Assembly: GCF_002078875.1 (NCBI RefSeq)
Contig: NC_034412.1
Coordinates: forward strand, 79,873,575-79,937,574
Direction of reading: 5' to 3'
From: Numida meleagris
Taxonomy: Eukaryota; Chordata; Aves; Galliformes; Numididae
Length of the DNA: 64,000 nucleotides
In this document: positions 42,421 through 55,600 of the stretch, piece after piece
Layout: each line of letters starts with the position of its first letter
Position numbering within the stretch: the first letter of the stretch is position 1
Notes under the pieces: generated by a model
Told to the model about the DNA's origin: nothing
Seen by the model: the letters and a program-made list of their open reading frames with translations, nothing else
The model's database searches: none
Made by a program: the position numbers and the translations under genes

Positions 42421-43649
42421 CAGTACAGCTGCCATTAAAAGACCGTGTCGTCTTTAGCAGCTACACAGACTGAACTGAATGTCCTAGAAGTAAGGCACAT
42501 CTTTTGAAGAAGGCACACAATATTCATCAGTGGAGTAGCATTGATAACTGTTTTAGTGCTGTTACCATCACTTCGTTTACAACGAAATTCCACATGTGGC
42601 ATCAATCTTGACAAAGCAGTTTAGAGAGGATTCATCAGGGTAGTGGCTTGCATGGGCTATCCCAGGTGCTATCAGCAAGTTATCTCAGCAGCAATGATCA
42701 AGGGAGGTTAACTGTGCTTTTTCAGCCCACTGTACTGGGCAAAGTTCAGCCAGTAGTAATACTTGGACCTTCTTCAGTTAATAAGCTGTCTCCATCTCTG
42801 ATGCTTGGTGGTAAGAGGCACAGAGTTTGAACACACACAATTCTGTCTGTACTTGGACGAGGGTACATCTGGACTGTGATCCAGAGCTTGTACCCTGGGA
42901 ATTTTATCTACCATTGGCCTTGCCCCACCACTACCAGCTGGTCCACCCTAACATAAGTTTGCTGGCACAGGTAAAATAAAATTATCTTGCAATATAGATA
43001 GTGTGCTTCATGAATTTATCTCCATCAGATTAAGGGCATTGTGTCATTCTAGCAGCATGCTCTAAGACTGCTGCTTGCTACAAGCAAACCAAAGGCCATG
43101 TCCTCAGGATTCATATCTTCCCAATAAAGACATAATGAGCTAGGGTTTCTCTTAGACATCTGATTTCCAACTATAATAACATATTCAGAACAGCTTCTGA
43201 TATAAATAGGTTACTATCGCAGAAAGACTTTATATCTCACTGTGTAAATAAAGCAGTGGTCTGCAGCAGTTCCTCTCATTGCAGAAAGAAACATCACGTG
43301 ACTGTAGTTATGTCTTGTAACAGGAGGCTGAATTAATCTGTTAGATCTAGCTGAACACAAAGAATACTTTTCCTACTCAAATATCATAGGAGAAAGACTC
43401 ACAGTCCTTGAACAGCGGAGTGTCTGGCAAGTATGAGTAGTCAGGATTTAGAGGGTCAATTCAGGAGCTGAATGTCTAATCTTATTAAAAATTAATGTTT
43501 CTAACCGTTACACAAGGTAAAACTGAGGTAGTCAATTTCAATATTTCAGAATTATTAAATTCTCAGTCTGAATCTTTTCCCAACTAATTTAGGCACTTAA
43601 TTTTTATTGATGTCTGCTATTATAAGCCCTTGAATGCATTATTTAGAGG

Positions 43650-43874
43650 GCAAATTTAGGTTAGACGTTAGAAAGAATTTTGTTACTCAGAGGGTGGTAA
43701 GGTGCTGGCACGGGCTGTCCAGAGAAGCCGTGGGTGCCCCATCCCTGGAGGTGTTCAAGGCCAGGCTGGATGGGCCTTGGGCATCCTGAGGTGGTGAGTG
43801 GCAGCCCTGTCCATTGCAGAGAGATTGGAACTGGATGGTCTTTAAGGTCCCTTCCAACCCAAGCCATTATGTGA
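43650..43874 (+). mobile_element. CR1 3' fragment, plus orientation
   Basis: It contains 'ggtggtaaggtgctggcacg', 'atccctggaggtgttcaagg', 'ccaggctggatgggccttgg' and 'ccttccaacccaagccatta', the 3' end of a plus-strand CR1. Confidence 0.9.
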
Positions 43875-46800
43875 CCCCCAAAGTACTGCATGCAGCTTGC
43901 ATCTCCTTGTGCCTTCACATGCCAGAGATTTTCCTGTCCATCCCAGATAAAACTCTCAGCACCTCAGTCACCACAACATTCTTTACCTAAGGTGTCCATG
44001 TTGTGCAGTGATGGTAACCAGTAATTGTCAGCCACATTTTATGCCTCTTTACTCCCACAAAAACTTTCAAAAGGAAGATGACTCTTCTCCTTTGCATTTA
44101 AAAGCACAAAAATCTCATCCATCTCTATGAGGCGTTATAGCAGCAATAGGCAACAAGTACACATAGATCTTTACTATCCTGCTTCTTTTTCTCCATCCTC
44201 TCCTAGGGAGAAAACACTGTCTTAACTGAATTTTATCCATCACATCCAGCACAGTTATCAGACAGGATTGCAGACGTGGATTGTGCACCACACCTTCACA
44301 GGAATTAACTAAATACCAGAGAAGGAGGAAAAACACTTAACATCCATGCAGTGTAAATCAAGAACAAGATCCCCACCAATTATGTTCTTCAGAATGCCAC
44401 TAATGTACCTAGACATAAGTACTCCCACCCAGTCTCTTCCAGCTCAGTGACATACTCACTCTAAACAGAAACCTTCTGCTCTAGTAAAATAAATTCAGAC
44501 AAATTAACTGCTGCCCCCCAAAAACAAACCAACCAAAAGAAAATCATCAAATGCCTCTTCATTGACCCATTATACACCCACAATCCCAGACTACATGTTT
44601 CCAAAACCAGCTTTACTTACCACAAAATAATCCACAGAAGACTAAAAAAACAGTTTCCACTGCACATCCTTAAGCCACAGACCGACTGCTTACAGTAGCA
44701 TTTCTCTTCTACACTGGTCACGTTTCAGCTGTTTTCAATCATTCCCTTTAAAGCATCACCAGGTGTGCACCAGGAGCACCCACACAGCTAGTTCAGCTAC
44801 CTTCTCTCTCCAAGGTAGAGTTTCTCACACTCTTTAAGTAGAAAAGCTCCTTGAAGATTATAGGAAGGGAAGAAAAAAATCCTGGTCCACCTTGAGAGGT
44901 GCTTACTTGTAACAGTATATTTTAGGCAAAACTTTGTGTTCATTAAATATTTTATACAAGACAGTATTTAAAATCCAATGGCAGCTGTTTCTGATATCTC
45001 ATAGAGCAACACTTATCCCAGCTGTCATTTGCAGCTCTACAACTAAGAAATGCCTGTCCTACAGCAAGCACCTGTGAAATCTGCCTTGCAGAGGCCATCC
45101 TCTGTGCCTGTTCCTGAGCAATGTACCTAGCCCAGGGAGGTGGTTTTAATACTTACAGCCTTAGCAGCTGGGAGAGTTGCCAAGACTGTAATGTTCTCCA
45201 TTAACTGCAGTCTGAGATGCTTTGTGCACAGTGAAGGAATTTTGCATCCGGTTTCCCTTGAAATCTTCTTATAGTTTTGCAATGCTAAATTTGATGTGAA
45301 AGCACTGAGTGGTCACGCTCCAGTGAGGAACAAGGCATTCTGCAAAACTGATCTAATGCTTCTCTGGGATCAAAGCAAGCCAAACTGAAGTTAATCTATC
45401 CTCAGCTTTAATCTACTTTGACCTTTTCCCTTTTTTTGCAAATTGGTGTTTCCAGAGAAGACATTCTTTCTTGCAAAGCAAATACTGTCATTGTAAAATA
45501 CAGCTGCTTCTTCAAGCACCAGGTGATTTTCATAAACCACTCCCTATCTTTATATTTTCTTCTATATTTGTACCCAGTATGCTTTCTTTCTGTGTGAAAG
45601 CACATTACGACCTTTAACAGTGAATAGCATTTGTCAGTCAGAAAGCAAACCCCGCAGGCACCCAAGGAAGCCAGCATGCCTCTGCTCAGTCCCACAGTGC
45701 TGTGTTTTGCTTCCCAGGCTGACCCCAACAAAATGAGTGTGACTATACAAACACGCAGCACTCACACCCACGCCACAGCCCTCTGTGTGTACATACCTCA
45801 GGAGGGAGGGCCTGGCTGCCAGGTCGTCCTCTATCACTTCCCAAGCAGTACTTGAGATGAAGCCCTGCTGATCAATGCTACTGGTTGCCTTCTCCCCTTG
45901 AAGACCTCAGTGAATGCTTTGAGCCCACTTTGTTGAGGTCTCTTTGGACACTGTGAATGCGTGGCTGGTGATCTGCCTGATTAGGAGGTATGGACTGGAG
46001 ATGCTCCATCACATCTGTGATCATGAGGTGCCTAGAAAAGGACTGCCAGCTCCATGAGCCCAGACTTATGGTGCCTCACTATGTTTACCGAGTATTTTGT
46101 TTTACTTCAAAAGAAGTAAAATGGATTCCTTTCCATGCATCTCGATCTAATGTTGAAACTGCTGATGATGAATTCAAAATGATCTCTGCCTGCTGGGATG
46201 CAGACACTTAACCAACCTGTCTGTCACCTGGCCCCAGTGTTTACTCACCTCATCTGTCCTACAGCAGTCTGTTGTAGTTTGAAGTTCAGTTCCCACAAGA
46301 CCCACTCCTTCTGTGAGCATGATTCCTCAACTCCCAGCATCCCAGGCTTGTAACGGGAGAGAAAGATGGGAAGAAATGAAGTATCATTCCCTGCTCCTGT
46401 TTTTCCCAAGCTGAGTGAACATCACCTTGGGGTTTCCTTGGTTCAGAGCCATTGGCATGCTGGAAGGGAGGGGAGAAGAGCTGTCCCAAGCACATGAGAC
46501 TGGAGGGAGAGATGAGATCCCTCCAGAGCTACAGTGAGGTATTTTTTTCCAGTTCCCTTCAATTTTTCACTTTCTGAGACAGGTGTCAGCACTGAGGGAG
46601 GTGAGGATATGCCCAGCCTGGCCAAAGAAGGCAACCAGGCTAGCAAAACATATGCAGACCTCTAAAGTCTCTTTCACTTTCCATCATAATATCCCATGAC
46701 CTGAGCCCAGGCAGGCCGCCTCGTCAGGCCAAGCAGATTGAAAAGGCTGAGGGCAAGTACCATTCTGCTAGCTGAGCTGCACAGCTCTGCCAGACACCTG

Positions 46801-49062
46801 AGGTGGCTCAGATGGAGAGAGAGATATCAAATGCACTTCATAAAGGCCCCAACAGGAGAATGCCTGATGGGAGCTGCCTTCGTTAGATTCATACTCAACG
46901 AAGAACACAACAGCAATCAGTTGTGATCCAGTGCCTGGGGCCATTGCATTAGTCAGTTAAGACAGGGCTTAATGCTTCTCTAGTTTACATGTGCACAAAT
47001 TTTCCTAATGTCAATTATGGTTGTATGTTGCCTAACCAAGGGTAGCATTTGGTCCGTAAGTTGTTTGCATGCCCTGTAATTTATGTTTTTTGCTTTGTAT
47101 AAAAAACCCAATCAACTGTGTTGTTGGTTGCAAAACATGTTTTCCTGTAATTACCCTGATTGTTTATGCCATGGTGATGTCCTTAGACGTTAAGCTGTGT
47201 AAAAACATTGATACACTCCAAAAGTGTAAATGGCAATTAGAAAATTTCATCAGGTGCTGAGTAAGATGGAATGTTTGTGACATTTGAATGGTAGCCTTCG
47301 CTCTGCTTCTCTGTCTTGTTGAAATACTTAGATCTCAGTCGTTATGGTAAATCTGTCTGGGGACAACTCAATGAAAATCAGTACGAATCCAATATGTCAA
47401 CATTCGGCTCTCTCATAGAAACGTGTCCTTTGTAGTAAAATTGTAAATAAGGGACTGTCATCTACAGAATGTTCACCATAAAAATATCACTAGTGGGTTC
47501 ACACTTACAGAGTCATGCCTTTGGCATGGAATGGCCTTTAGTTGGAGAACAAGCTACCTGAATGCAGATAAAGCACTTGCTTGGAAGCATAGCCCATGGA
47601 AATGGTGCAGTTGCAGTGTGGCCTGGCATACCCTGGTTTGTCTATTAAGTATACCCTCACTGATGCACCTTTTGAAATAGTGGATTTTTGCTTGGTACTA
47701 TTCATTTTAAGCTGTTGCCAGTGGCACCATGCCAAACTGCACTCACAAATACTCTGTTGTAAATTAGAGAGCAACCTTTCTCAGCAGCATGGACAGAGGC
47801 TGTTTTGGGGACCATCAGGAGGGCTCACCGCTACTTGCTGAGCTGAAAAAAGAAATGTTGAAGAATTCAAGCTGCGTTTCTGACTGATGAGAATTCATCG
47901 TGGTGGTAAGTGTAGCACAGGTAAGTGTGGTGTTATCAACAGTTTGGAACAGGGGGAAGTGAGCGTGAAGCTTCAGCAGAGGGCTAACAAGACTGGGAGC
48001 ACCAGAAGGAGCTGTGACCATCATCATGGTTAAGTCATAAGCACAGAGGAAGAGGATAGATTCCAGCTGCAGAAACAGGAGCAACCCAGCAATTAGCTGA
48101 AGCATTATTTTGCACGTTTTAAAGGCTTCAGCACGTATCTGTTGTTAAATACTGATAGGCGTTGCTGAACTTTGCCCTAGGTAGCTCTGCAGAGGGTTTG
48201 GAAATCGTGAGATGGATGGCACAATCTCTGCCTGTTCCCTGGGCGTGCTTTGATTCGTGATGGACAGTGAGTCACAGAGAGTGATGGTACACAGAATTAC
48301 AGTATTTCTGCATGAGTATAAGAAGCTGTAAGTCTTAAATCACAGGCCTACAGTGCTTACTGCTTACATGTTAGAAGACAGTTTATACTATATTGAATAA
48401 TAATTTGTGTTATATTAAATACTCTGTTACCTTCATTTCACGAAAATATGGTATAGTTTGAAATGGCAGTTGCTTTGGAGGCTGGTTCCTCAGCTAGTGC
48501 TGAGCTTAGACTTAGGAAATACAACCTTTTAAAATAATCTTTAAGTTATGTAAGGACTGCTTCTTAGTTTTCTCCATCTCTTTCATTTTAAGCTCCATAG
48601 CCCACATATGATCAAAAAAAGTAAGATGTCTGTTTTTGCCATAAGCCAGATGTCACTCAGGTCACAAGAAGGCATTTCAGAAATGCTGTGTTTGCCATCT
48701 TTCATGTAGAAGTGAGAACCTGAACCCAGTACCACTAGTGCATCATGTGTATCCAGCAGTTATGCAACCCTAGGGTTTGTCTCCCATGCTCACCTTCTCT
48801 GAGGATGTTCTGCAGAGCACTGCTGGAAAGTATTTCAACCTGTGCAATTGAGCTGGGCAATTCTTTGTTTTTTTTCTCCATATGCAAATCTTTGATGGCC
48901 ACAGAGCTCTCTGAAGGGTTTCTGTAGTGCCTGACACTAACCTCAGCTCCTTTGCGCTGCATCATCTCAGAGTAGCCTATGTCTGCATACTCATTTTTCT
49001 GCATCTTCCATGATATGCATACAAACAGATATTAGGAAAATCTTCATTTTTTAAAATTTCTC

Positions 49063-52037
49063 TTTATTTTTACATTCAGTGCATGAGGACAGACAAGATG
49101 AATATTCATGACAAAGTATAAAGCCATATGCTGTCCTCAAAACAGTAAAAGATAAGATGTGTAAGAGTTTAAAAAAGTATTTTAGAAATCTTATATTTCC
49201 AAAATTCCACATTGCAGAAAATTCAAATCTTTTAGAAAAGTGGAGTTCTGCATCCTTGTGCATGAAGCCATATTATGAAAATACATGGGTGTTTTTCATC
49301 TTTATTTTAAGAAATCTGTCTCTGCATTACTAACAATCTTTATGTAACCTATTGGTGGAGCCATCAGCCTCCGTAATAGGCAGTATGCACAGTTACAAAC
49401 AATTTTAAAAGTTATATTACAAAATATACAGTAGCTCCTTTTTACATTTTTATAGATAAGCATTGTATAGTTTTCAAATAAGTATATATAACACAATCAC
49501 AAGCCTTTTTCTGTATAACTTATGAAAAGTTCTGTACACTCAAAAAATTATAAATAAAGTGTAAATTACTTCTGTTAAGAGTAAGAGGGATGTTTTCCAG
49601 GACATGTTGTGCTGTCAAGTGTTAAACAGAAGTCTGTTTTGGAATCTGCCTAAAACAATGGCACAAGATGGCCTGACGTTCACCAGCAAGAACAGAGGAG
49701 GGTACGAACTCAGTACATCCATCACAGGGGAAAAGTTACAATGAAGAACATCGGACTATAATTTTTACCCTGATTCTTCTGTAAGAACTGCTTTTCCTCT
49801 GATGCTTTGCTGAACGTTATTATCACTGTGCTCAACAGCTTTACTTCAAGACTCAAAATAAGGTGCATGTCAAGAAATGAGTAAGATTAGATGGAAATGC
49901 TTCCTATTTCAATGAATGGTCAATGGAAATTCAAGATATCTTTGAAAGAATTCTGGATTTTTTTTTTTTCTCGTAATTTTTTTCTGTCAAGACAGAGCAT
50001 GGGAAATGGAACCTAAAGAAACACAGAATGTGAAAGAATCCAGAACTGTGAAAATAAAATGAAGAACAATTACTGAAGACAATTCCACTTTGAAAATGAA
50101 ATGCTAACAAAATTCTGTTTGAACTATATGGAGAAAAAGTAAATTTGAAAAAGAATAGCTTTGTAGAACTCCGCTCTCTGTTACTAAACCCACAAAGAGC
50201 AGAACTATACCAAAACTAAATGCTTCTGAAAATTCACTCTAATGCTAAGCATTTTGTCACTGGCTCATTGTTGTAGAAACAGGTGGAATCTCTGTACGTT
50301 TTAGGCAGCTTAGTTTGCTGTTTTCAACGTGAGCTTAAAAAAGCAAGTGAAAAAATTTTCCTTTCTAAAATGCATATGAATGCAGCCTGCTGATCCTAGA
50401 ACTCTGCAGAAAACTAACAACTATTCAGAAGTAAATGTGTTACAGCACCACTGAGTGGCTATGCTAAGCTAAGGGTCTTCTCAATAATTCCATTACAAAT
50501 TTAATCTATAACTCAGCCATGCAAACTGGCTTTACATGATACTGATTGGCCTACACTCAGCTGCATGACTTTTTTTCCATTAGTGGTTGGACCTCAGGTA
50601 GTATCCCATGCTCACTCATATCTAAGCTACTAAAGGCCAGCAGAAGTATTCAATGTGTCTTTGAAATGCTCTTTTTCTGACATTGAAATGATACCTTTTG
50701 TCAGTCCATGATTCAGTGCTGTCTTGTAAGCATTTACTAAATCACCAGTAATGGTAAGACCTGAGCACAAGCAGCTTCACACCAAGTGCAATACTACCTA
50801 TGGATTGACTACATGTGCTATCAACTACATTACCTAAGGATTTTATTGGGATTTGGATTGCTACATACAACTGCCAGTAAAATTCACATTATTTCCAAGG
50901 AGGGTGGTTCAGAGCACACAGTGACAGTGCAGAGTAAACACTCATTTCTCACCAGTCAATGCTGCTACACGTCCCGCACTAGCCATAATCTGTTCTCCAG
51001 GTTCCCTCTTTTGTAGCTCTAAAGCCAGTCTCCACTGCTATATTTTAATGCCATTTTGTGGCTCAGTCCCAATTGCAGACAGATCTCATGGTGTCAGCCA
51101 TTGGGTGGCTCCCTACACCCCTGTGCCAGCCACTTGTCCTCCCTCCTGCACCTTTCCTCTAATTGTGCCAGGACAAGTGCTTATGGGATTACATAGTGGA
51201 CAGGATGGGGGAGGACTATCTAGAGAGAGCAGACAGCCATGCAACCACACCCTGAGTCCATGAAGCTCTTTCATAGCCACTCAGCGTCTCTAAACCCAGT
51301 GTTTAACCTTCAGCAGGCAAAGTGATCAGCAATTAATTTTTGGCCTTTAGCTTGAGACAACAAAAGACAGCAGCTCCTGACCCTGGTGTTAAAGGAGACA
51401 GAGAGGGCTCTAAATGGGCTTATGCATACCCTAATGCCAGACTAGGACTCCTAGAGCTCCTGAGGGATGTCCCAGCATTTCATTCTCCTCCACACAGACA
51501 ACAGATTTTGTCCATACTTTGAATACTGTTTTCTATTTTGACCACTGAAAATAGGCCAGTGAAAACATTTGGATTCTTTTTGGTTGCTTGGTTTTCTTTT
51601 TTTACTTTTTTCCTTTTTTCATTTACAGAATCTTTGGGGTATCATAAAGTAACTTATACTGAATAAGCCAGTAGGCCAGAAAGGCTGTTCTACAAGTGAA
51701 TTGTTGGGTTGACTGGTTTTTAATTAATCATGCTCCTTTCATCCCTGTCTTCATGGGACTACATCAAGATTTCTTTTGGTTGTTACTGATAGCATTGGAT
51801 GAATGTACCACGCAGTACATGCTCTGCAAGCAAATCTGTCTATAGCTTTTCAACTGATCGTAGATTTTCTAGGGACTCTGTCAAGCTTGTTTGTCTCCAT
51901 TCCTTGATGAGTGATATATCACTGGCTGCAGGAACCTAACAAAATATTCACTCTGTTCTCAGTGCATTGTTCAAGGTAGTTTTCAAGAGCCTGACTTGTC
52001 CTATGCTGTATCTCTGCTGTTATAGGTTGATCCGCTA
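49063..52037 (-). other. probable SLC34A2 3' UTR region
   Basis: AT-rich sequence downstream of the SLC34A2 stop, without a coding frame or recognised transposon. Minus-strand AATAAA hexamers lie at 50847-50842, 49306-49301 and 49068-49063, and ATTAAA at 51724-51719 and 51049-51044. The mammalian gene has a UTR of roughly 2 kb as I recall, so several of these are plausible ends. Confidence 0.4.
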
Positions 52038-52613
52038 CTATAAGGCTGTGTTGTTTGTGCCTGTTTTTTCAACACAAGCTGCAGCTGGAGCCCTTCTTAC
52101 ACCTCTTTCTTCATCAGCCATTGCAATGGTGTTTTCATAAACCTCCATAGTTTTTAGCTGATTATCTTTGGCACCCTCCTGTTCTGCATTGACTTTGCAG
52201 CACTTGCAGAATCCGCAGCAATGCTTCCCACAAAAGGAGAGTGAAGACATAATCATATTGTCCCAGGGCTCCAGGGAGTGCATCCAGATGGGAAGGAAAT
52301 CCCAGTTTTGAAGCTTCTCAGGCAGTGAATGTGGTCTCTTTGTCTGCATAATATTAATTACAATCACAGCAATAAACAGAGCCAACAGGGGAAGACAAAC
52401 ACCCAAAAGGACTGGCCAGCCTGCCAGTGACAGACCAAATACAAACAAAGGCAAAAGAAAGAAGCAGATGAGAAGATAAAATATAGCAAACCATCTGTAC
52501 TTGGCTGTTATGTTTCCCAAGGTCTTGCTCATGCGGATTGGCAGCCGGGTAAAAGGCAGCGGGTAAAACAGGATAATCCCAGAGACATTGAAGAAAAAGT
52601 GGCACAAAGCAAT
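52038..52613 (-). CDS. SLC34A2: SLC34A2 last coding exon (C-terminal third and stop)
   Basis: A 576-nt exon in phase 0 after a CTTTTAG acceptor. It encodes [20 protein letters not shown], the [12 protein letters not shown] loop, two or three membrane helices and the cytoplasmic tail. The Cys cluster [12 protein letters not shown] is much shorter than the long Cys-rich tail of the human protein. The end NNTAL then TAG keeps the TAL terminus. Confidence 0.95.
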   Translation of the reverse strand: MALCHFFFNVSGIILFYPLPFTRLPIRMSKTLGNITAKYRWFAIFYLLICFFLLPLFVFGLSLAGWPVLLGVCLPLLALFIAVIVINIMQTKRPHSLPEKLQNWDFLPIWMHSLEPWDNMIMSSLSFCGKHCCGFCKCCKVNAEQEGAKDNQLKTMEVYENTIAMADEERGVRRAPAAACVEKTGTNNTAL

Positions 52614-55600
52614 CTAAAAGAAAAACATTTGAAAAGTTCATTACCTCAAATGACATTAAGTAATCCTACCCACATAGTAATAACTTCCAGTGGTACTGAC
52701 TTCATAGTTTCCCTTCTCTTGCTCCCCACTTTGATCTTTTCTTGTCTTTGCTTCTATTTCACTGCTAGGCCTTTCCTAGCATAAAAAAAGGACTTGGTAA
52801 TACCTTATACATTCTAAAGGCTGAAGAAGATAAATAGGCCACAGCATCTGAAAGCAAGAGAAGCCTAACAGAGACAAGATATGTCCCTGCAGACAGAGAA
52901 GTTTTAAAATGCAACTTTGTAGTGAAAGAAATTGAGTCCACCAGAAATAAAGCTGGTAAAGCAAGCAACTATCACGATCCTGAGCAAGGAACTTGGATAT
53001 TAGTAACCTTCATAGGGGGTTACCTAGGAGAGTTGTCAGAGATCTCGGCACTGAATTCCAACATGTTGAGAATTAATGCTCTGCAGTCAAGTGGCCAGTC
53101 CTGCTGGATTTCTGAATGAATTCAATCAGATCAAGCTAAACTTAGGAAGGATTTTACTATATATTGATATTCTAGGAATGCTTAATAGAAGCTTTTTGCT
53201 CTAGTAGTTGAAATTCATGAGCAATCATTAGTACCATACTGAGAATCAAGCTCAATGTCCATGACATATTTGTATCAGAACTAATTTTGTCAGGTTTTAT
53301 TCAGAAAAGTTGCAGCTTCTAAATGAATTCAAGGAAGCATTGGTTTATACTGACCTGCAATGAATATTTTAATGTACTCCCTGGGCTTGCTAAAGCTGCA
53401 AGTATAGCTGTTGTGGTTGTGCCAATGTTAGCTCCTAGGGTGAGGGGATAAGAACGCTCAATGCTTATAACACCGATGCCTAGGAGAAAAGAAACAGCAT
53501 TGAGCAGCTCCAGAATGATGAAGAAGATAAAATGTGGGGATGAATAATAAAATACTGACAACTTACCAACAAGAGGTGTAATAGCAGATGTGAAAACAGA
53601 ACTACTTTGAACAACGAAGGTCATACCAGCCCCTGCAAGCATAGCCAGGTATCCAGCTAGCCAAGTAAAAGGAAATGGGAAATCTAAAAAAATAGAGGGA
53701 GGACATTGCCTTTAGAATAACAAAATGTTCCATGCAGAGTCATGTAACAGTGAAAACCCTACTAAGCATTTTTAATGTATATATATTGTTTGCATATTGT
53801 CTAAAACAAGATTGGAGGTCAGAGTCAGTTCTACTACTTCAGTTTGCCCTGTTATTTGTACTCTCTTCCACTTTCCACCACTGGACACACTGTGAGATGG
53901 ATATTAGACTAGGTAGACCTCTGTCCTGACCAAGGGCAGTATATATGCTGTAATAAAATTAGGTGCCAGAAATGTGTCCACTGAGCTCAACTCAACACCT
54001 TCTAACTGTCTAGAGTTTCCCAGTTTTGGCAACCAGCCATTCACTATGTAGATGGGATCTTTAGAAGGCTCTGAGGACCACCCAGCTAAAATCAGAAGGT
54101 TCCTAACTAGTTTCAAGCTGAACATTTCTTAATAATTCACTTGTTACTCTTGCAAAGAAAAGCTAATCACACTGATTAGAGAAACTAAGTACAATGATCC
54201 CTCGTAGTCTGCAGACTTATGAGTGAGCCAAGAGGTCAGGACTTCATCAGTTGAGATGACACAGAGAGACTCTGAGCAAATCACAAATGAACAGTAATTG
54301 GCTGCTTTCTACCCATCTATTTCAATTTGGGCAGTGATCTTCACCCACGACAAGACAGAATGGGAACCACTTTGCTGTCTTCCCCATGGCTGTGAGCACT
54401 CTCTTCTTACACAATCAGGTGTACACCAGGACTGCTTTTCCCTGTTGCAGGTCCTGAACTCTCCATTCAATGGAAAATTAAGAAAAGGCAGCCAAGTGGA
54501 AAACAAAACAAAACAAACACCCTTGTTTGCACACAATGAAAGTAAAAGCAAAAATCACCTGGATAACACAGGGAAAGACAGAAAGTACCAGCTGCTTATC
54601 TTACTGAGGAGAAGGTTAAAGAATGGAATATGGCAAGTTAAGGAAATTAGATCAAATAACCTCTACATACGTTTGTCAAACTTTCTTTAAAAGGAACATG
54701 CAGGCCTTGTGCGCAAGCAGGCAATCACAATCTCAGCACTTCAGCACTATCTTTTGGGGATGTGAAGATTACATTTCTAACAGCTAATGATTACACATCA
54801 GAAACAGAGCCTGGACTTTGGTCTCCGTTGCTTTTAATCTGCAGTTCACAAGCAAACTGTTCACTAATAAACTTTCTTTAAGGAAGAAAATAACATGCTG
54901 AGCTGAAGAAATATTTAGAGGCAACATTTCTGGTTTAATGTTGTTTTCTTGAAACTATTCTGCAGTAATAGAACAGAAGATGTCAATAAAAGTACCCAAT
55001 GTCCTTGTTGTTACTAAGAACAAGCTTCAGGGGAAGCAGGTAATTACCAGTGTTGATCGTCTTCTTGATAACACTTGCCACTTGTCCTTTAAGCACAGAA
55101 TTTAATAGCTTAACGATCATCACCAAACAGGAGCACAGAACAAGCAGGGACAAAGCCAGAAGGATGAGACCGATGGCAAGATCAGGCAGGTCTGCGTCTG
55201 TAAAGAGATGCCGGCCTGAAAAAAGAAAAGGAAAATAAATTGGCCTAGTCACGTTTTTGTTTCTGATCCCAAGGCCAGCTCTGGTTTTCATACACAGCCT
55301 AAGAAAATGGGACCAGAGCACACATGGCAAAAGTTGAAAATGCTATATCCTTAGCTGCACAAAATTTGTGTCTAAGAGGGGCTCTTACATGACACTTCCA
55401 TAAAATATACAGCAGGCACATCTGCAGAGCAGGCAAAGTCTGGCTGACCATGTGCAACTTTTTGCAAGGAGGGAGAGTACAACAAAATGAGGAAATCATG
55501 ATGAGCTCATAGCTGGGCTGTGGGTCAGCAAGAGGTGGCTGTGTGCCTGAGAATAGCTGTTGAAATTCCTGAACATCATGCTTGGATGGAGATATCCAAG

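Larger units (their letters stand above)
38471..49062. other. interval between the convergent genes SEL1L3 and SLC34A2
   Basis: About 10.6 kb without a recognisable gene. It holds a Galluhop fragment (39082-39262), CR1 pieces (40995-41035, 41513-42420, 43650-43874), a 22-bp palindrome (39630-39651) and a G-tract (42152-42173). Short frames at 45.4-45.8, 46.7-46.9, 47.5-48.1 and 48.7-49.0 kb encode nothing I recognise. The 40.6-40.9 kb stretch has a repeat-like composition but no name. Confidence 0.6.

Noticed and set aside
45408..45761. 117-codon minus frame with a signal-like start (MLRVCIVTLILLGSAWEAKH)
   Set aside because: The start resembles a secretory signal, but the rest has no recognisable family and overlaps other chance frames. 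Not enough to call a gene.
46100..46121. 9-bp inverted repeat ttttacttc / gaagtaaaa with a four-base loop
   Set aside because: Short AT-rich hairpins are expected by chance in 64 kb and nothing around it suggests an RNA gene.
54298..54690. 130-codon plus-strand frame in an SLC34A2 intron
   Set aside because: No domain, no hydrophobic or repeat pattern, antisense to the gene and without splice or promoter context.
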